NCBI RefSeq assembly: GCF_900111865.1
Contig: NZ_FOJS01000011.1
Location: 1 to 64,000, forward strand
Direction: 5' to 3'
Origin: Parageobacillus thermantarcticus
Lineage (GTDB): Bacteria > Bacillota > Bacilli > Bacillales > Anoxybacillaceae
Length of the DNA: 64,000 nt
In this document: positions 57,658 to 64,000 of the stretch, piece by piece
How the letters are laid out: each line of letters opens with the position of its first letter
Position numbering within the stretch: the stretch's first letter is position 1
The notes under the pieces: model-generated
Told to the model about the DNA's origin: nothing
Database searches by the model: none
The model's input: only the letters and a program-made list of their open reading frames with translations
Translations under genes and position numbers: made by a program

Positions 57658-58620
57658 TTAAGAATCCCTTTTTCCGATATATTTTGCGATGTCGTACAAC
57701 GTAGAACGCGCTTTATTTTTCGGCAACGTTTCTAATACACGAAACGCTTTTTGCAAATAGCGATCGCTAAGCGCATACGATTTTTCAATTGCATCCGTTT
57801 GTTTGATTAACGCAATAATTTCCTTCATTTCGTCCGGCGTCGTCTTCGGATGGACAGCGGTAATCCTCTCTCTTGCCCTCTCATCCTCCATCGCGAATAA
57901 TACGGGGAGCGTGACATTTCCTTGCAATAGATCGCTCCCCGCCGGCTTGCCAAGCTGCGCTTCTGTACCGGTAAAATCGAGAATATCATCCGTAATTTGA
58001 AACGACATGCCAACATAATACCCAAACAAGTTGAGGCGATCTGCCACCTCTTTTGCGGCGTTTGCGGCAATTGCTCCGAGCTGGCAACTTGCCGCGATCA
58101 ACAGCGCGGTTTTTCGTTTAATGCGCCGCAAGTAACAACGAAGGTTTTGATCAAACCGATATTTATCTTTAATTTGTTCAATCTCGCCGCGGCATACTTC
58201 GACGATCGTGTTCGCCAAAATGCGATGGGCACGCGGATTTTCAAGGCGTGTCATCAATTCAAGCGAGCGGGCAAACATATAGTCGCCGGCATACATGGCA
58301 AACCGATTGCTCCATTTCGCCTTAATCGTTTGTCTTCCTCTCCGTAGCTCTGCATCATCGATCACATCATCATGAACGAGAGACGCCATATGGATTAACT
58401 CCAACGCCACTGCCACATGTTTAACCCGTTCAATATCATACGTGCCGAATTTGGCGGCAAGCAATACAAAAACGGGACGGATCCGCTTTCCGCCCGCCTG
58501 TAACAAATGTAACGCAGCTTCGCTCAACTGCGCATAATCGGATCGGACCGTTTCTTCTAATTCTTTTTCCACTGCACGTAAATCCGCATTCAAAAATGAA
58601 TACATCGCTTTTAACTTCAT
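57658..58620 (-). CDS. hepT: Heptaprenyl diphosphate synthase component II
   Basis: HepT is the catalytic subunit that builds the C35 side chain of menaquinone-7. The 320-residue trans-prenyltransferase has the first Asp-rich motif DDVIDD at 84-89 and the second in ITDDILDFTG near 212, with GGKRIRP for pyrophosphate binding. The ATG at 58620 follows AAAGGTGAAC. It lies 14 bp after menG in hepS-menG-hepT. Confidence 0.96.
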   Translation of the reverse strand: MKLKAMYSFLNADLRAVEKELEETVRSDYAQLSEAALHLLQAGGKRIRPVFVLLAAKFGTYDIERVKHVAVALELIHMASLVHDDVIDDAELRRGRQTIKAKWSNRFAMYAGDYMFARSLELMTRLENPRAHRILANTIVEVCRGEIEQIKDKYRFDQNLRCYLRRIKRKTALLIAASCQLGAIAANAAKEVADRLNLFGYYVGMSFQITDDILDFTGTEAQLGKPAGSDLLQGNVTLPVLFAMEDERARERITAVHPKTTPDEMKEIIALIKQTDAIEKSYALSDRYLQKAFRVLETLPKNKARSTLYDIAKYIGKRDS

Positions 58621-58634
58621 GATGTTCACCTTTA

Positions 58635-59339
58635 TTATCGTTTATAACCTAAGTGCATCGCAGCAACTCCAAATGTGTATGGCTTGACTTCAATATCGAC
58701 AAAGCCGGCTGCGCGAAACATCTCTGCAAGTTCGTCCCTTCCCGGAAAATCACGCGCCGATTCTTGAAGCCATGAATATTCTTCATAACTTTTCGCGAAC
58801 AATTTTCCAAACAAAGGCATAATAAAGCGAAAGTAAAAATAGTATAACTGACGAAATCCGATTAACGTCGGCTGTGATGTTTCAAGACAAACGACTTTGC
58901 CGCCTGGTTTTACGACGCGATACATTTCTTTTAGCACCGTCATATAGTCCGGCACGTTGCGCAAACCAAAGCCAATCGTCACATAATCAAACGTATTGTC
59001 GGGAAACGGCAAGTTCATCGCATTGCCGTGAATCAGTTTTACGTTTGTCAACTGGCGTTCTTTTACTTTTTGTTCTCCAACTCGCAACATATTTTTGCTG
59101 AAATCAAGTCCGTATACTTCGCCGCTTGGGCCGACGGCCTCCGCAAGCGCAATCGTCCAATCGGCTGTGCCGCAGCAAACGTCAAGCGCCTTTTTTCCTT
59201 GTTGCACGTTCATTCGCTTCATCGTATCTTTGCGCCATTTCAAATGGCGCCGGAAACTAATGACCGAATTCATGCGGTCATAATGCTTGTAAATTTTCTC
59301 AAACACATGATGAACACGTTCTTCTTTCGATTGATACAT
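58635..59339 (-). CDS. menG: Demethylmenaquinone methyltransferase
   Basis: MenG (UbiE family) adds the last methyl group in menaquinone synthesis. The 234-residue SAM-dependent enzyme has [15 protein letters not shown] (motif I), [20 protein letters not shown] and [34 protein letters not shown] precedes the ATG, 4 bp after hepS. Confidence 0.96.
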   Translation of the reverse strand: MYQSKEERVHHVFEKIYKHYDRMNSVISFRRHLKWRKDTMKRMNVQQGKKALDVCCGTADWTIALAEAVGPSGEVYGLDFSKNMLRVGEQKVKERQLTNVKLIHGNAMNLPFPDNTFDYVTIGFGLRNVPDYMTVLKEMYRVVKPGGKVVCLETSQPTLIGFRQLYYFYFRFIMPLFGKLFAKSYEEYSWLQESARDFPGRDELAEMFRAAGFVDIEVKPYTFGVAAMHLGYKR

Positions 59340-59343
59340 GCCT

Positions 59344-60150
59344 CTACCCTTCTTCCACCGTCTTTTTTGCGACGGCTGAAAAACCGCCAGTTAACTCGGA
59401 AATGCGGACTTGCAACATCTCATTGACTTCCAATTTCATTTTTAACAATTTCTCTTTGCAATGGTCAATATACCGATTGCAAATGTGAAGCAAATATTGT
59501 TTCTGTTCCTTCGTCGCCGTTTTTGTTTTTGGAAATACGATATTTGCCATTTGCTCAAACAAAGCGGAAGAACCGGAATGGATGAACGCTTCTTTTTCCC
59601 TATTTAACCGCTTCAACAGTAAATAATCATGCGAAAAGCTTACCCATAACGGGGCAGAAAAATATTCTCCCATTTTGCAAATCAACGCCGATTCAATCGT
59701 TCCAACGCTGTCAAACAACGTTTCAATTCGCTCCACATCTTTTTGATACAATCGGATTTTGTGCTCATTAATCTCTTTGATCGCTTCGGCAAACAGGCGG
59801 ATCATCGAAATTTCATTCCGCTTTGCTAAGTAATCGTAATATAAGCCGCTATATAAATCCCCTGCAAGCACAACTAACTGCCGCGTTTTCAAATCATCAT
59901 CTTCGCGGTCAGAAGCAGAATTCGTCACTTCGTCATGGGTATCAAGGGCGATTTGCACAAGCATCATTGGGATAATATAATGGTCCGCTTTCTCCGGGGA
60001 AATTTGCGCATCTTCTAACATGGACAGCGACAACAAAATGCGATCTTCATCGATTGATCTTGTCGATATATGCTGAAACAAATAGGAATGGTGTAAAAAC
60101 CGTTCGATTTGTTCTTTTAACATCGCGATTTTTTTCATGATGTTTTTCAA
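59344..60150 (-). CDS. hepS: Heptaprenyl diphosphate synthase component I
   Basis: HepS is the non-catalytic partner of HepT in the Bacillus heterodimeric C35 synthase. The product is 268 residues from a TTG at 60150, chosen because AAGGGTGA is well spaced. GTG 60159 and ATG 60138 are alternatives. Characteristic stretches are [37 protein letters not shown] and [18 protein letters not shown]. It is first in hepS-menG-hepT, downstream of mtrB. Confidence 0.93.
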   Translation of the reverse strand: MKNIMKKIAMLKEQIERFLHHSYLFQHISTRSIDEDRILLSLSMLEDAQISPEKADHYIIPMMLVQIALDTHDEVTNSASDREDDDLKTRQLVVLAGDLYSGLYYDYLAKRNEISMIRLFAEAIKEINEHKIRLYQKDVERIETLFDSVGTIESALICKMGEYFSAPLWVSFSHDYLLLKRLNREKEAFIHSGSSALFEQMANIVFPKTKTATKEQKQYLLHICNRYIDHCKEKLLKMKLEVNEMLQVRISELTGGFSAVAKKTVEEG

Positions 60151-60249
60151 TATAATCACCCTTGTCCCCCAAAAATTCGCACAAAATATAACGCAGTAAT
60201 TATAACATAATTTTTTTTGAAGCGCTCTAGTTTCATAGAAAATCGTTCA

Positions 60250-60474
60250 TCACTTTTTTCCTTCGGATTCGATTTCCCCATGTCTCGTCTGAATATGCGC
60301 TTTTCCTCTTATCTTAATCGCCGATGTATGTTCGGTGAATTGAGCGATTAACACTTCCCCTTTATCTAGTTTTTCCGAATGGTGAAAACGCGTATCCGCA
60401 CCTCTCGTTAACCCAATGACGTTCACACCATCTTCCAGCGCTTTAATGACGACATAATCACTGTTGATATACAT
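60250..60474 (-). CDS. mtrB: Tryptophan RNA-binding attenuation protein (TRAP)
   Basis: TRAP forms an 11-subunit ring that, with tryptophan, binds GAG/TAG repeats in trp RNAs. The 74-residue product has the known core [20 protein letters not shown] and [20 protein letters not shown], nearly identical to G. stearothermophilus TRAP as I remember it. Two ATGs are adjacent (60477 and 60474), and the second matches the known protein. Its target is the trp leader at 53349-53400. It lies 37 bp after folE, as in the mtrAB operon. Confidence 0.97.
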   Translation of the reverse strand: MYINSDYVVIKALEDGVNVIGLTRGADTRFHHSEKLDKGEVLIAQFTEHTSAIKIRGKAHIQTRHGEIESEGKK

Positions 60475-60511
60475 CATTCTCTCCTCCTCATTTCGTTATT
60501 CGTATATTATT

Positions 60512-61078
60512 TTATCCTTTTATGAGGGAAAGCACTTCCGCACGGGCAGCTTGGTCGGTTTCAAACAATCCTCTCACCGCCGTTGTCACCGTTTTGGCTC
60601 CCGGTTTTTTCACGCCGCGCATCGTCATGCACATATGCTCCGCTTCGACCACTACCATTACCCCGTATGGATCGAGCGTTTCCATAATCGAATCGGCAAC
60701 GGTCGCCGTAATGCGCTCCTGCAATTGCGGACGGCGTGCTACTGCCTCCACCGCTCGTGCCAGCTTACTTAACCCTGTAACTTTTCCGCCACGAGGAATA
60801 TAAGCAACATGCGCGACGCCGAAAAACGGAACTAAATGATGTTCACACATCGAGTAAAACGGAATATCTTTGACAAGCACTAACTCCTCATGTTTTTCAT
60901 TGAACACGGTTTGAAAATACTGCTTTGGGTCTTCATGCAACCCGGAAAATACTTCCTCATACATCTTTGCGACTCGTTTTGGCGTGTCGACTAATCCTTC
61001 GCGATTCGGATCTTCGCCAATTGCTTCTAAAATTAAGCGAACGGCATATTCAATTTGTTCATAATTCACGTGTGACAT
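60512..61078 (-). CDS. folE: GTP cyclohydrolase I
   Basis: FolE (MtrA) makes dihydroneopterin triphosphate, first step to folate. The 188-residue product has the zinc-site Cys and His in [13 protein letters not shown], and [17 protein letters not shown] near the C-terminus. The ATG at 61078 follows CAGGAGGATG; the upstream extension to 61189 is not used. It is paired with mtrB. Confidence 0.96.
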   Translation of the reverse strand: MSHVNYEQIEYAVRLILEAIGEDPNREGLVDTPKRVAKMYEEVFSGLHEDPKQYFQTVFNEKHEELVLVKDIPFYSMCEHHLVPFFGVAHVAYIPRGGKVTGLSKLARAVEAVARRPQLQERITATVADSIMETLDPYGVMVVVEAEHMCMTMRGVKKPGAKTVTTAVRGLFETDQAARAEVLSLIKG

Positions 61079-61142
61079 ACAAGCAACATCCTCCTGCGTC
61101 ATAAAAGCTGAATGTAATCCGATTCTAGCATATGTAACGAAA

Positions 61143-61181
61143 AAAAAGCAAAAAAGAAGGGCAGCGTACCGCTTACCCTTC
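61143..61181 (-). terminator. Terminator of hbs
   Basis: On minus, GAAGGGTAAGCG pairs with CGCTGCCCTTC (61181-61156, one mismatch) and is followed by a T-rich tract. Confidence 0.78.
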
Positions 61182-61215
61182 CTTTGCAAGCTCTTAATTG
61201 CCTTTATATGTAAAC

Positions 61216-61488
61216 TTACTTTACAGCATCTTTAAGAGCTTTTCCTGGCTTGAATGCAGGAACTTTGCTCGCAGGGATTTCCATTTCTTCCCCTGTTTGC
61301 GGGTTGCGCCCTTTGCGCGCTGCACGCTCGCGCACTTCAAAGTTCCCAAAGCCAATTAATTGGACTTTATCACCTTTTTTTAACGCTTCTGTAATAGATT
61401 CAAATACAGCGTCCACCGCTTTTGTTGCATCTTTTTTGGAAAGGCCGCTAATTTCAGCAACCGAGTTAATCAATTCTGTCTTATTCAT
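61216..61488 (-). CDS. hbs: DNA-binding protein HU
   Basis: HU is the main histone-like protein and bends DNA without sequence preference. The 90-residue product begins [20 protein letters not shown] and has [19 protein letters not shown] in the DNA-binding arm, close to the B. stearothermophilus HU sequence. The ATG at 61488 follows GGGAGGAGGTGAATC. Confidence 0.98.
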   Translation of the reverse strand: MNKTELINSVAEISGLSKKDATKAVDAVFESITEALKKGDKVQLIGFGNFEVRERAARKGRNPQTGEEMEIPASKVPAFKPGKALKDAVK

Positions 61489-61809
61489 GCGATTCACCTC
61501 CTCCCAAGAGGGTTGTCAAAACTGTTTGTTTAATACCATTTCTTCACATTTTCTTCTATTTCTATACGTATAAAATGCGGTGACATGCCTAATATTAAAC
61601 AATTTATCACTATAATTCAACACATTTTCAACAAATCAATAAAATTTAGGCACAATTCACCAAAGAAAGTAACTTTTTCTGATAAAAGATTATCATATGT
61701 CCTATGCGTTATCAAGATAAAATCCTTGCTTTTCAAGGGTTTCTATTAATTTTCTCGCATAGTAAAAAGGCAGTAAAAATAAAAAAGACTCCAAGCTTGG
61801 AGCCTTTTC
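61489..61809 (-). promoter_or_regulatory. hbs upstream region
   Basis: This 321-bp gap holds the long AT-rich 5' region of hbs. A candidate promoter on minus is TTGAAA (61631-61626) with GATAAA (61608-61603) at 17 bp, giving a leader over 100 nt. The spoIVA terminator is at its right end. No small gene with a ribosome binding site was seen. Confidence 0.4.
61781..61804 (-). terminator. Terminator of spoIVA
   Basis: On minus, GGCTCCAA and TTGGAGTC (61804-61787) form a compact stem and TTTTTT follows. Confidence 0.78.
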
Positions 61810-63288
61810 TTATAAAATAATGGCGATTAATCCGCCTGATCCTTCGTTAATAATGCGTTCAAGCGTTTCTTTTAGCTTGTAACGTGCGTTTTCCGGCATA
61901 AGGGCAAGTTTTGCTTGAATGCCTTCACGGACGATCGAGCTAAGCGAACGACCGAAAATATCGGAATTCCAAATCGAGAGAGGATCATCTTCAAAATCTT
62001 GCATTAAATAACGGACGAGCTCTTCGCTTTGTTTTTCCGTGCCGATAATTGGCGCAAATTCCGACTCAACGTCGACTTTAATCATATGAATGGACGGAGC
62101 TACCGCCTTTAGCCGCACGCCGAAGCGCGATCCTTGACGAATGATTTCCGGCTCGTCGAGGCTCATGTCGGAAAGCGCCGGCGCCGCGATGCCATAACCG
62201 GTTTGTTTCACCATTTTTAACGCATCGGCGATTTGGTCATATTCCGCTTTTGCGTGAGCAAAGTCTTGCATAAGCTGCAGCAAATGATCTTTTCCGCGAA
62301 TTTCCACGCCGACAACTTCTTTTAAAATTTGGTCATACAAATCATCCGGCGCGTACAAGTCAATTTCCGCAATTCCTCGCCCCATTTCCATGCCGGCAAG
62401 ACTCGCTTTTTCAATGAAATCATATTCACTAAATTGCTGGACGACACGATCGACATCGCGCAGCCGCTTAATATCTTTTACCGTATCACGCACAGCATCT
62501 TGATAGCTTTCGCGAAGCCAATGATCTTCGCGGAGCACCATGACCCAGCTTGGTAAATTTACATTCACTTCTAATACCGGAAATTCATATAATGCTTCAC
62601 GAAGCACGTTATACACATCAGTTTCTCTCATGCTTTCGACGCTGATGGCTAACACTGGAATATCATATTTTTCGGCGAGTTCGCGGCGGAGCGCTTCCGT
62701 ATCCGGATGATGCGGACGAACAGTGTTAACAATCATAATAAACGGTTTGCCGACTTCTTTTAGTTCATGAATGACGCGTTCTTCGGCTTCGACGTAATCT
62801 TGGCGCGGAATTTCGCCGATCGTGCCATCCGTCGTAATGACGACACCGATCGTCGAATGTTCTTGGATCACTTTTCTTGTGCCGATTTCCGCCGCTTCGT
62901 GAAACGGAATCGGTTCCTCGTACCACGGCGTATGAATCATGCGCGGACCGTTCTCATCTTCATACCCTTTTGCGCTAGGGACGGCATAGCCGACACAATC
63001 GACAAGGCGGATGTTGACTTCTAGCCCTTCGTCAACTTTAACGGTAACCGCTTGATTTGGCACAAATTTCGGCTCGGTGGTCATAATCGTTTTTCCGGCG
63101 GCGCTTTGTGGCAATTCGTCTTGCGCGCGCGCTTTATCTGCTTCATTTTTAATATTCGGAATGACGACAAGTTCCATAAACCTTTTTATGAAAGTCGATT
63201 TTCCTGTTCGGACCGCACCGACTACTCCTAAATAAATATCGCCACCAGTTCGTTCGGCGATATCTTTGAAAATATCGACTTTTTCCAA
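61810..63288 (-). CDS. spoIVA: Stage IV sporulation protein A (coat basement ATPase)
   Basis: SpoIVA polymerises on the forespore surface using ATP and anchors the spore coat. The 492-residue product has Walker A GAVRTGKST at 24-32, LVDCVGY, and TTDGTIGEIPR, and the C-terminal region ending GSGGLIAIIL needed for localisation by SpoVM. Translation starts with TTG behind GGAGGGGAGTCAT. A sigma-E-like promoter lies upstream. Confidence 0.97.
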   Translation of the reverse strand: MEKVDIFKDIAERTGGDIYLGVVGAVRTGKSTFIKRFMELVVIPNIKNEADKARAQDELPQSAAGKTIMTTEPKFVPNQAVTVKVDEGLEVNIRLVDCVGYAVPSAKGYEDENGPRMIHTPWYEEPIPFHEAAEIGTRKVIQEHSTIGVVITTDGTIGEIPRQDYVEAEERVIHELKEVGKPFIMIVNTVRPHHPDTEALRRELAEKYDIPVLAISVESMRETDVYNVLREALYEFPVLEVNVNLPSWVMVLREDHWLRESYQDAVRDTVKDIKRLRDVDRVVQQFSEYDFIEKASLAGMEMGRGIAEIDLYAPDDLYDQILKEVVGVEIRGKDHLLQLMQDFAHAKAEYDQIADALKMVKQTGYGIAAPALSDMSLDEPEIIRQGSRFGVRLKAVAPSIHMIKVDVESEFAPIIGTEKQSEELVRYLMQDFEDDPLSIWNSDIFGRSLSSIVREGIQAKLALMPENARYKLKETLERIINEGSGGLIAIIL

Positions 63289-63337
63289 ATGACTCCCCTC
63301 CAGTCTTTTGGGCCGTTATAGTTAACAACCGAATTCG

Positions 63338-63367
63338 CTAGTATCGTAGGACACTATATGAATATGA
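63338..63367 (-). promoter_or_regulatory. Candidate sigma-E promoter of spoIVA with flanking inverted repeat
   Basis: On minus, TCATATT (63367-63361, perfect for the sigma-E -35) is followed after 15 bp by GATACTAG (63345-63338), a partial match to CATACAnT. The inverted repeat TAGGACA/TGTCCTA (63348-63354 and 63372-63378) surrounds the -35 box. Confidence 0.5.
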
Positions 63368-63395
63368 TATTGTCCTATTTGTTTATAACTAAAAT

Positions 63396-63439
63396 ATATA
63401 AAAAATCCCTTCTCTAGAATGTATTTTCCTAGAGAAGGG
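63396..63439 (-). terminator. Terminator of the yphF-like gene
   Basis: CCCTTCTCTAG (63407-63417) pairs perfectly with CTAGAGAAGGG (63429-63439) around an 11-nt loop. On minus ATTTTTTATATA follows. Confidence 0.87.
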
Positions 63440-63447
63440 TTCATGAC

Positions 63448-64000
63448 TCATTTTGTTAAAAAAACCGGTTCATTTGTTTTAGCGTCGATCGTATACGGAA
63501 GGGAGTAAGCGGGCACAAATAGCGAATGCTTCACCAATATGTCGCGAATGTCATCGCCCGGGCGGTAATGGTGTTTCTCTTTTTTTAACGCGTTATATAA
63601 GTCGATGCGATAATCGATATAAATTTCCCCGCTCCCATCGATGACAAGCGGCAAATTATTGCCGGAAAACGGGCTGACAACATGCGGCGGTTCTTTATAT
63701 CCGAGCTTTTTATAATCTAAAGTAAACACTCCCGGTGCGATCATTTTCTTAAACGGCGGATAGCGGTGATCGTCTTGGTACATTTGCAAACGCAGCTTTA
63801 AATCGCGAATCCGTTCAGCCAAACGCAAGTCGAGCAATTTCACAGTTGGATTTTTTTCTGCGTCGACGATGACATATTGGAAAACGCCGCCGCTTTCATA
63901 AGCGTTTCCCGGCGGTTCCTGCATATAACGCGGGACTAATTTATTAAAATCAATAAGATACTTTTGATAAATAGGAGTTTTCATGTCGCGCGTTTTAATC
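63448..64000 (-). CDS. yphF: YphF-like protein, 5' end outside the window
   Basis: The open frame continues past the right edge, and the visible 183 codons begin inside the protein (IKTRDMKTPIYQKYLIDF). Recognisable parts are YVIVDAEKNPTVKLLDLRLAERI, HVVSPFSGNNLPLVIDGSGE and the C-terminal VPAYSLPYTIDAKTNEPVF. They agree with B. subtilis YphF, a probable lipoprotein of unknown role upstream of spoIVA. The internal ATG at 63984 should not be taken as the start. Confidence 0.75.
   Translation of the reverse strand, partial: IKTRDMKTPIYQKYLIDFNKLVPRYMQEPPGNAYESGGVFQYVIVDAEKNPTVKLLDLRLAERIRDLKLRLQMYQDDHRYPPFKKMIAPGVFTLDYKKLGYKEPPHVVSPFSGNNLPLVIDGSGEIYIDYRIDLYNALKKEKHHYRPGDDIRDILVKHSLFVPAYSLPYTIDAKTNEPVFLTK

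Overview
The window is chromosomal DNA of a thermophilic, endospore-forming Bacillaceae, most likely Geobacillus or Parageobacillus. The encoded TRAP (MtrB) and HU proteins look close to the known Geobacillus stearothermophilus proteins from memory. Sporulation genes (spoIVA, a csgA-like gene), bacillithiol genes (bshA, bshB1), heptaprenyl diphosphate synthase and menaquinol-cytochrome c reductase all fit. Gene order largely follows the Bacillus subtilis yph-hbs-mtr-ger-aro-trp-qcr-ypj-pan-ypm-pon-ypp segment. No insertion sequence, prophage, CRISPR array, tRNA or rRNA gene is visible. This is mostly conserved core genome, and the less ordinary material sits in leaders, small ORFs and intergenic spacers.

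Left part, 1-15.5 kb, is the most accessory region. The left edge carries the leader and three tandem promoters of an rRNA operon that runs leftward out of the window. Then come a small unknown gene, an hsp20 gene behind a long structured leader, a galactose operon galK-galE-galT-(aldose epimerase remnant)-galR facing left, and a divergent EcsC-family gene. glpD follows with an attenuator leader, and its antiterminator gene glpP lies behind an ArlRS-like two-component system and an unreported-looking 52-codon ORF. A second hsp20, several small sporulation-type genes and yppG, yppF, yppE and a yppD-like gene complete this part.

Middle part, 15.7-42.7 kb: recU-ponA (+) converges on the operon ypmA-ypmB-aspB-asnS-dnaD-nth-ypoC (-). 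Leftward panB-panC-panD then dinG follow an attenuated leader with a palindromic operator candidate. Upstream is a dense leftward cluster ypjD-dapB-mgsA-bshB1-bshA-cca-birA, with the YitT-family gene ypjC divergent. Next are ypjA, ypjB, qcrABC, ypiF, ypiB and ypiA.

Right part, 42.7-64 kb, is the aromatic supra-operon read leftward: hbs, folE (mtrA), mtrB, hepS-menG-hepT, ndk, cheR, aroC-aroB-aroH, trpE-D-C-F-B-A, hisC, tyrA, aroA and an amidohydrolase-like gene without metal ligands. The trp leader has exactly eleven GAG/TAG triplets, an overlapping antiterminator/terminator pair and a hairpin over the trpE ribosome binding site. The RNA target and its regulator TRAP are therefore about 7 kb apart. 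spoIVA, with a sigma-E-like promoter, and a yphF-like gene cut by the right edge close the window.

Starts were chosen by ribosome binding site and family alignment from memory. No database search was run.
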